Positions 7,431 through 15,439 of a DNA stretch of 30,434 nt are shown here, one piece after another. Both the position numbers and the translations under genes were made by a program. Source of the DNA: JBEKHT01 sp049511715 (GTDB lineage Bacteria; Chloroflexota; Anaerolineae; Anaerolineales; RBG-16-64-43); assembly GCA_049511715.1 (NCBI GenBank), contig JBEKXU010000038.1, forward strand, positions 1 through 30,434. The letters run 5' to 3'. The stretch's first letter is position 1, and every line of letters begins with the position of its first letter. The notes beneath the pieces are model-generated. The model was not told the DNA's origin and ran no database searches. It was given only the letters and a program-made list of their open reading frames with translations.

Positions 7431-7820
7431 AAGGTTCCCTTAATTGCAGATTCATTCATAGATAATTGAAGATGGGTGCCTGTGTGCAAGCGACCGTCAA
7501 ACTTAGCGGGTACGATCAGCCCAAGCGCATCTCGGGTGGTCGTAGGCGTGCCGCCACCGCCAAACGCGGCGGCAACATCCGCGGCCGTAACTGCTCCGGT
7601 CGACTTAGAGTTTGGGAACGCTGCTATCACCACCTAGGCAATGTTCGAGTTTCCGGGGTTGTAGATCAGGATATCGGTGTTGGAATTGCCGATCATTTTG
7701 CCGATAAGCAGCCAGATCAGTGACAGGAGGATCGGGAAGAGCAGGCCCCCATCGTCGACTTTTTTCGCCAGGGATCGAGGGCGTCCTTGCGGGCAATCGC
7801 CCAAATGGCGCGTGAGTGCA
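7385..7820 (-). pseudogene. ABC-2 type permease, 5' part only, frameshifted and truncated
   Basis: The minus strand from ATG 7820 begins MHSRAIWAIARKDALD, the typical start of ABC-2 permeases of the NatB/YhaP kind, with an intact AGGAGG 6 nt upstream. After about 25 codons the frame breaks near 7746 and continues in another frame as LFPILLSLIWLLIGKMIGN, the first membrane segment. A TAG then stands after NPGNSNIA, and the same frame carries on as VVIAAFPNSKSTGAVTAADV. Similarity to a permease ends near 7460, where repeat sequence takes over; a full permease would need several hundred more residues. It lies 17 nt after the ATPase pseudogene, so the two were once one operon. It cannot make a working permease. 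Confidence 0.7.
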
Positions 7821-7837
7821 TTGGTAGCCTCCTCTTA

Positions 7838-8707
7838 TTACGCAGGGCGAATCCCGGCCACCTCGATGAATACCTTTTCCAAGGTAGCTTCCTTTGAATG
7901 GATGGAACGCACGTTGCACTGCACCATCCGTTCTACCAGGCGCGCCTGATCCCGGGGATCATCCATGCTCGGCGTGGTTTCTGTCCACCGGTCTGCGTCT
8001 TGCGGGTCGGCTAGTTTCAGTACCATCGTGCGCTTGCCATGGGAGAGCTTCAAATCGCGCGGCATTCCCCCGGCCACAAGGCGGCCACCGACGATGAAAG
8101 CGAGGTGCTGGCAGAGCTGGTCGGCCTCTTCGAGCAGGTGCGTCGTCAGCAAGAGGTTGTCCCTTCCTGGCGCAGTCGATCGACAATGCCACGTATATCG
8201 CGGGCAGAAATCGGGTCGAGCCCTCGGGTCGGTTCATCCAGGAACAGCACCGGCGGCTGGTGCAGCAGGGCTGCGGGCGATCATCAGACGCTGCTTCATA
8301 CTGGTCGAGAAAGTCCGCACAGGGCTCTCGGCTCGCTCTCGCTGTCTGACCCAGCCGAGCACCTCATCGATGTGGCTCTCGGGCATGTTGTCGAGCCAGC
8401 AATTAGTACGCAAATTTCCCCGTGCGGAAAGCCGCTCATACAGGTTTTAGTCTTCGAACACGACCCCAATGAGTGCTTTCAATTGCGCCTGGTCTTCCAC
8501 AAAATCGCAGCCGGCCACGCTGGCGCGGCCCCGCCTCGCTTCGATCTGGCCGGTGAGCATCCAGATGGTAGTTGTCTTGCCCGCGCCATTCGGGCCCAGC
8601 AAGGCAAATATCTCTCCTCATTGCACCGTGAAACTGGTGCCGATGACAGCCTCAATCTCTTTGAATGTGCGGCGAAGATCATCAGCTTCTATCACTGGGT
8701 TTTCCAT
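7838..8707 (-). pseudogene. ABC transporter ATP-binding protein, inactivated by two stops and two frameshifts
   Basis: From ATG 8707 the minus strand reads MENPVIEADDLRRTFKEIEA, then VIGTSFTVQ, TGA (8620-8618) and GEIFALLGPNGAGKTTT (Walker A). A second stop, TAA at 8449-8447, stands inside GVVFED*NLYERLS. One extra base near 8271 shifts the frame after SMKQRLMIAR, and LLHQPPVLFLDEPTRGLDP (Walker B and D-loop) is then readable. A missing base near 8155 is followed by LLLTTHLLEEADQLCQHLAF (switch His) to the stop at 7838. Joined, this would be a normal protein of about 290 aa of the drug/Na-export type (CcmA/NatA/DrrA). The stops are single-base changes (probably from CGA and CAA). The lesions are few, so the loss is recent. 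Confidence 0.85.
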
Positions 8708-8810
8708 ATCCGATGCTGCCTTTTCTCACGCACTTTGTTCTCCTTGGCAACCGGAGTGCCTGCGCCCATGGGAAATGGGTTAACAACTCGCCTCTGGCCC
8801 GGCGGACCAT

Positions 8811-9767
8811 CTATTTTTGCTCTTTGGGCAGATTCTGTTGGGCTAGCGAGACCATGCCACTCAGGCCACCCAGATTCATGGTGTCGATGGCGCTGCTGGG
8901 GACGATGACCAGGGCGCCTTTCTCTTTCAAGCCCTCAAAGAGCATATTCATGGCCCGCAGGTGCAGGGCGGTCGGATTGTGGATGTAGGCCTCGGACGCC
9001 TCAGAGAAGGAAACGGCGATCTGTTTCTCGGATTCGCCCAGGATGACACGCGCCTGGCGCTCCCGCTCGGCCTGGGCCTGGCGGGACATAGCATCTTCCA
9101 GGGCGGGTGGGATGACCACGTCCCGGATCTCGACCGATTGCACAGTGATGCCCCACGGCGTGGTGCGGTCATCGATGATCTTCTGCAGATCAGCGTCCAT
9201 TTTGGCCCGTCCGATCAGGATATCTGCCAAGGTCATCTGGCCGATGATCTCGCGCAGTGCGGTCTGGGCGGCCCAGGCGATGGCTGCCCGGAAGTCCGCC
9301 ACTTCGAGGGCGGCTTTTTCCGCATCCCAGACGACCCAGAACAGGATTGCATCCACGTCCACCGGGACCGTGTCCTTGGTCAACGTTTTCTCGGCGGAGA
9401 AGGACGTGACCATGACGCGATGGTCAATCCAGTTGGCCAGGCTGTCGATAATCGGGATGAGCCAGAACATGCCTGGGCCGGCCAGCTTATGGAATTTGCC
9501 CAGGCGCAGCACGACGGCCTTCTCCCATTGTGAGGCGATTTTCAGGGCGAATAGGAGATAGAGACCGAGCAGGATCCACCCTACGTTCCAGTCCGTGGTC
9601 CAAGTAGCGCTCAGGATCCCCTTTTGAGACAACCAGATACCCACATAGAAAGCCACCAGCAGGCAGATGACAAAAAGAGCACCCGCAACTCCGGGGATAT
9701 GCGGGTCGGCCTTCCGGCGGCCCTGCGGTCGCGGGTTTTGATCTTTGGAAACAAGGGTCGGTCTCAT
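8811..9767 (-). CDS. Slipin/stomatin-like SPFH (band 7) membrane protein
   Basis: The 318-aa product has two N-terminal hydrophobic segments (about residues 27-46 and 61-77) followed by a band 7 domain from about 82. That domain holds EKAVVLRLGKFHKLAGPGMF, then DHRVMVTSFSAEKTLTKD and PVDVDAILFWVVWDAEKA. A helical tail, RQAQAERERQARVILGESEK, is typical of stomatins. Such proteins form oligomeric membrane scaffolds; no enzymatic role is implied. The start at 9767 is chosen because AAGGAG stands 6 nt upstream; the ATG at 9791 has none and would overlap the GntR gene by 8 nt. It is 16 nt after the GntR stop, with its ribosome-binding site just downstream of that stop, so the two are probably translationally coupled. 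The ABC ATPase pseudogene follows about 100 nt later. Confidence 0.85.
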   Translation of the reverse strand: MRPTLVSKDQNPRPQGRRKADPHIPGVAGALFVICLLVAFYVGIWLSQKGILSATWTTDWNVGWILLGLYLLFALKIASQWEKAVVLRLGKFHKLAGPGMFWLIPIIDSLANWIDHRVMVTSFSAEKTLTKDTVPVDVDAILFWVVWDAEKAALEVADFRAAIAWAAQTALREIIGQMTLADILIGRAKMDADLQKIIDDRTTPWGITVQSVEIRDVVIPPALEDAMSRQAQAERERQARVILGESEKQIAVSFSEASEAYIHNPTALHLRAMNMLFEGLKEKGALVIVPSSAIDTMNLGGLSGMVSLAQQNLPKEQK

Positions 9768-9783
9768 GGCATTCTCCTTTTCA

Positions 9784-10206
9784 TCATTCATGGGAGCCGG
9801 ACTCAGGATTGGTTAGATTGCCGGACTTGCGCCATTTCGCAACCTGGTCCTGAAAAACTCGGCTGATCTCTTGTGGTTTTCCTCCCAGCCGGGAGGCATC
9901 CAGCAGATAGCGGTAGGTCACGGCCTGCAGGGCATTCTGCCGCATGGTCTCCGTCACCTGGGGCGGCGGCAGCTCGAGGATATACGTGCCGCGCCCCCGT
10001 TGGGTCGAGATAATGCCGCTTTCATCCAGGATCCGGTAGGCACGCGCGACGGTATTGAAGTTCACCCGCAATTCCATGGCCAGGGCACGCACGGTCGGGA
10101 GCTGATCGCCGGTGTGCAAACGTCCAGCCGCAATCATTTCTTGGATCTGGTCCACAACCTGGAGATAGATGGGAAGGCCGGAGCGGAAGTCGATTTCAAG
10201 ATTCAT
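9784..10206 (-). CDS. GntR-family transcriptional regulator, YtrA subfamily
   Basis: The 140-aa protein has a winged helix-turn-helix at residues about 10-77 (LPIYLQVVDQIQEMI, GDQLPTVRALAMELRVNFNT, then the wing QRGRGTYIL). A short C-terminal part of about 60 aa lacks an effector-binding domain. This size and layout define the YtrA branch, whose members usually repress the ABC transporter operon they lead. Here the operon is GntR, slipin, ABC ATPase and ABC permease, but the last two are pseudogenes. The ATG at 10206 lies next to an AT-rich leader of TACAA repeats that probably includes its operator. No strong ribosome-binding site is visible in that AT-rich leader. Confidence 0.9.
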   Translation of the reverse strand: MNLEIDFRSGLPIYLQVVDQIQEMIAAGRLHTGDQLPTVRALAMELRVNFNTVARAYRILDESGIISTQRGRGTYILELPPPQVTETMRQNALQAVTYRYLLDASRLGGKPQEISRVFQDQVAKWRKSGNLTNPESGSHE

Positions 10207-10216
10207 GAGCGTTTAA

Positions 10217-10262
10217 TTGTATCATTGTATTATTGTATATTTGTATCATTGTACTAATTGTA
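10217..10262 (-). repeat. Six TACAA repeats with 8-9 bp period in the GntR promoter/leader
   Basis: On the plus strand TTGTA occurs at 10217, 10225, 10233, 10241, 10249 and 10258, so the spacing is 8, 8, 8, 8 and 9. On the coding (minus) strand this is a run of TACAAT/TACAAA boxes between the -35 and the start codon. The first box is also the likely -10. It may be a multi-site operator for the YtrA-type repressor or a slippage-prone tract. Confidence 0.7.
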
Positions 10263-10284
10263 TACCAATCGGGCATCTTGTCAA
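10257..10284 (-). promoter_or_regulatory. sigma70-type promoter of the GntR-slipin operon
   Basis: On the minus strand a perfect TTGACA (RC of 10279-10284) is followed after 16 nt by TACAAT (RC of 10257-10262, 5 of 6 matches). Transcription would start near 10250, inside the TACAA array, so repressor bound there would block initiation. Confidence 0.65.
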
Positions 10285-10652
10285 GGTTGCGCTCGCCTGT
10301 GCTATTCACACTCTACAATCTCTTTCCGGTCCCCTGTCGGTCATAACCGCTTGCTAACCTTGAATTCGAAACGAGCTAATGGTTCTCATGAGTTCGGGGA
10401 CCAGGAACGGTTGAATACTGAGGGAGTTTTCCATCCAAGCGATGGATGGCGTATCGGAGTTGTAACGGGGCCAAGGACCATCCTTGGGGCTTTCAGGAAT
10501 GCCATTTCTTGCAAACGGGATCCAAGCATATTGGACGAGGTCGGACACATGACTGTCCGCTTTGTCACAGGTCCCGTCGTCTGGTAGGATTCGAAAACGT
10601 AGCGTGTTTCTGCGTGAAGAAGCGATGTTGATTGCAAAGTTCAGGGAGCAAT
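10285..10652. other. Intergenic stretch with no supported gene
   Basis: Only short frames without ribosome-binding sites are present. No repeat copy or RNA gene was recognised. Confidence 0.4.
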
Positions 10653-10766
10653 ATGAGGATCAGATTCAGAGGACAAGGCGCTTCATTCCGCATATCAAGC
10701 GACCCGATTTCAGCCATTCTGGAAGAGACTGAGCGGGCCGCCCTTGCGGATTACCAGGCAAGTTAA
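10653..10766 (+). CDS. Possible small protein, 37 aa, directly before a terminator
   Basis: ATG at 10653 is preceded by AGGGAG about 4 nt upstream. The frame begins MRIRFRGQGASFRISSDPIS and ends ILEETERAALADYQAS, with the stop at 10764-10766. The C-terminal half is a plausible charged helix. A strong hairpin terminator for this strand begins 17 nt after the stop, which supports a transcribed unit. A second short frame (from ATG 10625) overlaps it, and it could also be the last remnant of a longer gene. No family recognised. Confidence 0.35.
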   Translation: MRIRFRGQGASFRISSDPISAILEETERAALADYQAS

Positions 10767-10783
10767 CGCCGTGATCGATAGCC

Positions 10784-10819
10784 AAGGAGGAGGACGAAGG
10801 TTCTCGTCCTCCTCCTTTT
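10784..10819. terminator. Intrinsic terminator, 14-bp perfect stem
   Basis: AAGGAGGAGGACGA at 10784-10797 pairs perfectly with TCGTCCTCCTCCTT at 10804-10817 around a 6-nt loop. The T-tract (TTTT, 10816-10819) is on the plus side, so it terminates plus-strand transcripts best. It also lies 25 nt beyond the stop of the minus-strand ABC operon and may end that transcript too, though without a good U-run. Confidence 0.75.
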
Positions 10820-10843
10820 GCGTTCTTCCTTCACTGATTTGTC

Positions 10844-12925
10844 TTATTGTGGCGGGTCCAACTTGAGCTGCGGCTTATGACCGTCGTGTCCGTTTTGAAG
10901 AGCTTCCACAAACTGTGGGTCCCGGCGGAACTGGCTCATGTACAGGTTGTAGTAGAAACCTTTCTTCTCCAACAGTTCGGCATGCTTGCCGCGTTCAATG
11001 ATCTCGCCGTCATTGACCACCAGCACGATGTCTGCGTTGCGGATGGTGCTCAAGCGATGGGCGATGACAAAGCTGGTGCGCCCTTTGAGCAGCGTCACCA
11101 AAGCCTCCTGGATCAGGCGCTCAGTGCGCGTATCAACGCTGGAGGTCGCCTCGTCTAGCACCAGGATGCGCGGATCGGACAACGCCGCCCGGGCAATTGC
11201 CAGTAGCTGGCGTTGACCCTGGCTCAACCCGGAGCCGCGCTCGCCCAGGACGGTCTGGTATTTGTCAGGCAGACGTTCGATGAATGTATCTGCGTGGGCC
11301 AGTTTGGCCGCGCCTAAGACCTCCTCATCCGTCGCTTGCGGCCGCCCGAAGCGAATATTCTCCGTGACGGTCGTGTTGAACAGGTACGTATCCTGGAGCA
11401 CGATGCCAATCTGCCGGCGCAGCGATTCGGCGGTCACTGTGCGCACGTCGATCCCGTCCACGCGCACTGCGCCGCCGGTCACGTCGTAGAAGCGCGGCAG
11501 CAGATTCATGATCGTCGTCTTGCCGGCTCCCGTCGGGCCGACGATGGCGATCATCTGCCCGGGTTTGGCGGTGAAGCTGACGTTCTTCAGCACCGGCTGG
11601 CCTGGCACGTATTCCGCGGTGACATCCGCAAATTCGACTTCCCCCTTAATGGCCTGAATCTCCTTCGCGCCCTTGGCATCCTGGATGGCCGGCTCGACAT
11701 CCAGCAATCCGAAAATGCGCTCAGCACCGGCGAGGGCGTTCTGGACATTGGGCCACAGGATGGCAATTTGTTGGATGGGCTGGTTGAAACGCTGCACATA
11801 CAAAAGGAAGGTGATCACCAGGCCCAACGAGATGGCAGTGCCAAAGAGAGTTCCGTTGCCGAGCAGGGCCAGGCCGCCCGCACAGGTGACGATCGCCAAG
11901 GCGAGATATCCCAGAGCTTGAAGGGTCGGGGATAGGGCAGCCGAAAAAGATACCGCGCGCACATTGGCATCCCGATAATCCCCACTGGTGACCCGGAAGT
12001 TCTCGATGTTTTCTTCGGCGCGATTGAAAGCCTGGACCTCACGCACTGCGGCGATATTCTCCTCCAGCTGGGCATTAACATTGCCCATGGAGGTTCGTGA
12101 GCTTCGGTAGGCTTTGCGTGCCTGGGCTGAGAAATACAGGGTGGCGATCAGCATAATGGGGGCTACGGCCAGGGCGAGCAAGGCAAACGGCAGGTTGAGA
12201 GTTAGCATGCTGTAAACGATCCAGACCAGCAGGAGGATCCCCCCTAATACGTTGACCAGGGCAAAGTTCATTGCTTGTTCGATTGCCACGGCATCGTTGG
12301 TGATCCGGCTCATGAGATCGCCGGCTTCATTTTCGGCATAGTAACTCATCGGCAGGTCGTGGAGATGGACAAATACCTTCTCTCGCAGGGCGCGCAGGAC
12401 GTGTTGGCCGGACCAGTTTAGGCTGAAGAAGGTCAGGCTGGTGAGCAGGGCGCTGGCGACATAGATGATCACCAGGATCAGAACAAGCCGCACCAATCCG
12501 GCGATACGGCCATTCGTGCCCATGTTGCTTCCGTCCGCTTTTGGACCGGTAAATCCGCCGATGGTGAATGCCTTTTTGATTAGCGTATCGGTCGTGCCAG
12601 GAGAATTAACTCCCGGTGCCAGCCAGCAGCTGGTAGCGGAAGAGCTCGCCAAGGCCGAGATGCCGGGAAAATTCCCAAACGTCGAGGCTGCCGAGGGGGT
12701 AAGGTAGCAATCCACGAGCTGCCCGGTCAACTCGGGTGTCGTAACCTGGCCCCAGGTCGAGATGACGACGCTCACCAGCGCCACAATCAGCATCGGCCAC
12801 CAGGGAGAGAAATACTTCATCAGCGTTCCGAGAGTCTGGCTGGTATTCTTAGGTTTTAGGGTCGCTTGATTCAGCACATTGCCGCCGCGACCGGCGGGGC
12901 CTCCACCAGCAGGACCACCAAACAT
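10844..12925 (-). CDS. ABC exporter half-transporter with canonical ATPase site (heterodimer partner)
   Basis: The 693-aa protein is a fused membrane domain (six predicted spans, residues about 45-375) and nucleotide-binding domain. The latter has Walker A GPTGAGKTT at 463-471, signature LSQGQ at 567-571, Walker B ILVLDEATSSVD with Asp591 and catalytic Glu592, and switch His in IAHRLST. The signature deviates from LSGGQ. Between spans 1 and 2 is a roughly 75-residue loop with two cysteines (DCYLTPSAA... to ...SNMGTNGR), predicted outside the membrane. The N-terminus is Gly-rich. The ATG at 12925 has TAGGAG 7 nt upstream. It follows the partner gene by 31 nt. Such pairs export lipids, drugs or peptides; the substrate cannot be inferred. 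Confidence 0.92.
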   Translation of the reverse strand: MFGGPAGGGPAGRGGNVLNQATLKPKNTSQTLGTLMKYFSPWWPMLIVALVSVVISTWGQVTTPELTGQLVDCYLTPSAASTFGNFPGISALASSSATSCWLAPGVNSPGTTDTLIKKAFTIGGFTGPKADGSNMGTNGRIAGLVRLVLILVIIYVASALLTSLTFFSLNWSGQHVLRALREKVFVHLHDLPMSYYAENEAGDLMSRITNDAVAIEQAMNFALVNVLGGILLLVWIVYSMLTLNLPFALLALAVAPIMLIATLYFSAQARKAYRSSRTSMGNVNAQLEENIAAVREVQAFNRAEENIENFRVTSGDYRDANVRAVSFSAALSPTLQALGYLALAIVTCAGGLALLGNGTLFGTAISLGLVITFLLYVQRFNQPIQQIAILWPNVQNALAGAERIFGLLDVEPAIQDAKGAKEIQAIKGEVEFADVTAEYVPGQPVLKNVSFTAKPGQMIAIVGPTGAGKTTIMNLLPRFYDVTGGAVRVDGIDVRTVTAESLRRQIGIVLQDTYLFNTTVTENIRFGRPQATDEEVLGAAKLAHADTFIERLPDKYQTVLGERGSGLSQGQRQLLAIARAALSDPRILVLDEATSSVDTRTERLIQEALVTLLKGRTSFVIAHRLSTIRNADIVLVVNDGEIIERGKHAELLEKKGFYYNLYMSQFRRDPQFVEALQNGHDGHKPQLKLDPPQ

Positions 12926-12956
12926 TTTTATTCTCCTATCTCAGAAGGTAGCATGG

Positions 12957-14906
12957 CTAAACGAGTTCCGGGACTTCAATATCGGAAGTCACATCCTCGA
13001 CCAGCTGGGAGTTGTAGATCTCGGCGTAGATCTCGCTCTCTTCCATCAGCTCCTTGTGTTTGCCGCTGGCCACGACCTCGCCTTTCTCCAGGACCAGGAT
13101 CAGGTCGGCGTTCATCACCGTGCTAATGCGTTGAGCGATGACAAACGAGGTGCGCCCCTTCATTAGCGTGTCCAGGGCGTCCTGGATCTGGGCTTCCGTG
13201 GTCAGGTCCACCGAACTGGTCGAGTCGTCTAGGATCAGGATATGCGGGTCGAGCAACAAGGCGCGGGCGATCGCAATCCGCTGTTTCTGCCCGCCGCTAA
13301 GGGTGGTGCCGCGTTCACCGACGTGCGTATCGTAACCTTCCGGGAATTCCATGACAAAGGCATGGGCGGCAGCTGCCTTGGCGGCTGCCTCGATGTCCTC
13401 CTGGCTGGCGTCGGGCTTTCCGTAGGCGATGTTGTCGCGGATCGTCCCGGTAAATAGAGTCGTCTCCTGCAAGACGATCCCGATCTGAGCCCGCAGGGAT
13501 TCGAAGGTGATATCCCGCAGGTCATGGCCGTCGATCGTAATACGGCCCTCAGTGGGGTCGTAGAAGCGTGGTAGCAAGTTGATAATGGTCGTCTTGCCCG
13601 AGCCGGTGGCGCCGAGCAGGGCAACGGTCTGGCCGGGTTTGGTTTCAAAGCTGACGCAGTTCAAGACCGGTTCGCCACCGCCGAAATAGCGGAAAGTGAC
13701 ATTCTCGAACTTGATATGCCCTTCCACAGTCGGCAGGGGGAGGGCACCCGGCCTATCGGTGACGTCGTTCTTGGCGTCCAGGATCTCAAAAATGCGCGTT
13801 GCGGAGGCGGAAGCCTGGCTGAACTGGTTGATGATAAATCCGAGCTGGGCAATGGGCAGGAACAGGTAGATCAGATACAGACTGAATTCCTCCCACTGGC
13901 CCAGGGTCAAAGTCCCGGCGATAATCTGCCTGCCGCCAAAATACAGGGTCGTCGCTTGGCCGAGGTTGGCGATTAGGAATATCAGGGGGAACAAGGACGC
14001 AAAAACTCTCGCGATGGCGATGTTTTGCTTCATCAGGCGGTCGGCCTGATCGTCGAATTTCCCTTCCTCGCTCTTCTCGCGGGTGAAGGACTTCACCACC
14101 TTGATGCCTGCCAGGTTTTCCTGGAGGGTCGTATTCAAAGCCGAAAGCTTTTGCTGGACCTTTGTGAACATCGGTCGCGTAACGTTGCTGAAGACAGCGA
14201 ACAGGATCAAGGCGACTGGCAGAATCCACAGCGTGACCAGCGCCAGGCGAGCGTTGGTGGCAAAAATAATGATCAGGGTTCCTATCAACATGACCACTGC
14301 CGAAGCCAGCTGGATCAAGCCCTGGCCCAGGAACAAACGAACCTTCTCCACATCATCGGTGGCGCGGATCATCAGCTGCCCGGTCTGGTTCCGGTCATGA
14401 TACGAGAAAGACAAGCGCTGGATCTGGGCGAATAGGTCATTGCGCATGTCGAAGGCGATAGACTGCGAGTTCTTCTCCGCCCAGTAGGCCTGCAGGAAGG
14501 CAAAGACCCCGTTGAGGATCGCGAAAATCACCACGGCAATCCCCGCGACAATCAGGTCATGGGGTGCGTTGGTCTTCGTCAAGGCCAGCTTTGCAACCAG
14601 CTGATCTCTTGTCCAGGTAACCGGGTAGTTCATGTATTTCAGAATCGTCGGCAATGCCTGGGAGATGAAGGCGGGCGGAATCTGCCCCAAGCCGTCCAAC
14701 ACCATCTTGGCGACGACCCCGTTCGTGACCGCATTGATCACATTGGCGACCATCTGTGGCACTTCGAGCATGGCCAGGGTGGCGATGAGCATGAAAACGT
14801 AGGGAAGAGCTGCCTGGCCGCGGTAAGGCCAGATGTAACTGAACGCCCGACCCATGCTGCTACGCTGACCGGATGACGGATTCTTGAAAGAACGAGGCTG
14901 GTTCAA
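12957..14906 (-). CDS. ABC exporter half-transporter with degenerate ATPase site (heterodimer partner)
   Basis: The 649-aa protein has an N-terminal six-span domain and a C-terminal ATPase with Walker A GATGSGKTT at 432-440, canonical signature LSGGQ at 536-540 and Walker B ILILDDSTSSVD. There Asp561 replaces the catalytic Glu, and the switch residue is Gln (IAQRIST) instead of His. Both changes mark the degenerate site of heterodimeric exporters such as TM287/288 or LmrCD. The canonical signature here would complete the good site formed with the partner's Walker motifs. It also has an enlarged first extracytoplasmic loop of roughly 85 residues. The start is TTG at 14906, with AAAGGA 8 nt upstream; the first internal ATG (residue 18) would cut into the sequence before span 1. 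It lies 28 nt after the MarR stop. Confidence 0.92.
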   Translation of the reverse strand: MNQPRSFKNPSSGQRSSMGRAFSYIWPYRGQAALPYVFMLIATLAMLEVPQMVANVINAVTNGVVAKMVLDGLGQIPPAFISQALPTILKYMNYPVTWTRDQLVAKLALTKTNAPHDLIVAGIAVVIFAILNGVFAFLQAYWAEKNSQSIAFDMRNDLFAQIQRLSFSYHDRNQTGQLMIRATDDVEKVRLFLGQGLIQLASAVVMLIGTLIIIFATNARLALVTLWILPVALILFAVFSNVTRPMFTKVQQKLSALNTTLQENLAGIKVVKSFTREKSEEGKFDDQADRLMKQNIAIARVFASLFPLIFLIANLGQATTLYFGGRQIIAGTLTLGQWEEFSLYLIYLFLPIAQLGFIINQFSQASASATRIFEILDAKNDVTDRPGALPLPTVEGHIKFENVTFRYFGGGEPVLNCVSFETKPGQTVALLGATGSGKTTIINLLPRFYDPTEGRITIDGHDLRDITFESLRAQIGIVLQETTLFTGTIRDNIAYGKPDASQEDIEAAAKAAAAHAFVMEFPEGYDTHVGERGTTLSGGQKQRIAIARALLLDPHILILDDSTSSVDLTTEAQIQDALDTLMKGRTSFVIAQRISTVMNADLILVLEKGEVVASGKHKELMEESEIYAEIYNSQLVEDVTSDIEVPELV

Positions 14907-14934
14907 AGCTGGATTCCTTTCTTGATACCTTTAC

Positions 14935-15390
14935 CTATGCTGCGTTTCGGTTTTCGGTTTTTTGGGCTGCCTCGGTTAGAACTGCCAATGCCGCGGCGAT
15001 CACTTCCTGTTCTTCCAGGGACAATACCCGGGCCAGTTCATCCATCCAATGGCGCCGGGCCTCGAAACTGCGCTCAACCAGCGCTTGTCCCTCGACAGTC
15101 AAGGTAATCTGCTTGAAGCGCCGGTCCTTCGGGTCTTCTGTCCGCTCCAGCAACTTGCGCTGAACTAACCGGTCCACCGTTTGGCTGGCTGCCGGATTGG
15201 TCACGCCCATGCCGGTCGCGATCTCGGAGACATCGCATTTTCCTCGAGAATGCAGACGCATGAGGACATTCACCTGCGACGAAGAGAGTTCCGTTTCATC
15301 CATAAAGAGCTTGAAGTCGCTCATCGAGCGTTGCATGAAAACCGTGACCCATTCTTGCAGAACTTCTGAAAAGTGTTTTGTTGGTGACAT
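14935..15390 (-). CDS. MarR-family transcriptional regulator
   Basis: The 151-aa protein has the MarR winged helix fold: dimerisation helix at about 5-35, recognition region VSEIATGMGVTNPAASQTVD (about 74-93), wing RTEDPKDRRFKQITLT with the conserved D-x-R-R, and a C-terminal helical arm. It stands first in an operon with two ABC exporter subunits and probably represses them until a ligand, perhaps an export substrate, releases it. The promoter upstream is strong and overlaps a direct repeat that may be its operator. The ATG at 15390 has CAGGGA roughly 9 nt upstream. The paired layout MarR, ABC, ABC is common in Firmicutes and Chloroflexota. Confidence 0.92.
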   Translation of the reverse strand: MSPTKHFSEVLQEWVTVFMQRSMSDFKLFMDETELSSSQVNVLMRLHSRGKCDVSEIATGMGVTNPAASQTVDRLVQRKLLERTEDPKDRRFKQITLTVEGQALVERSFEARRHWMDELARVLSLEEQEVIAAALAVLTEAAQKTENRNAA

Positions 15391-15404
15391 AATTAATGTC
15401 CCTG

Positions 15405-15439
15405 ATTAGTTATGAGACCTTATATATATCATTGGTTAT
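15405..15439 (-). promoter_or_regulatory. Candidate MarR operator: direct repeat ATAACYAAT
   Basis: ATAACTAAT (RC of 15405-15413) and ATAACCAAT (RC of 15431-15439) are 26 nt apart. One is within the promoter spacer and the other just past the expected transcription start. The placement suits repression by steric block. Confidence 0.4.

Noticed and set aside
9768..9791. Upstream ATG of the slipin gene (9791)
   Set aside because: No ribosome-binding site there, whereas the ATG at 9767 has AAGGAG at ideal distance.
10217..10262. TACAA array as a CRISPR or replication origin
   Set aside because: Units of 8 bp without spacers exclude a CRISPR array; no DnaA boxes or replication genes nearby. The promoter position favours a regulatory role.
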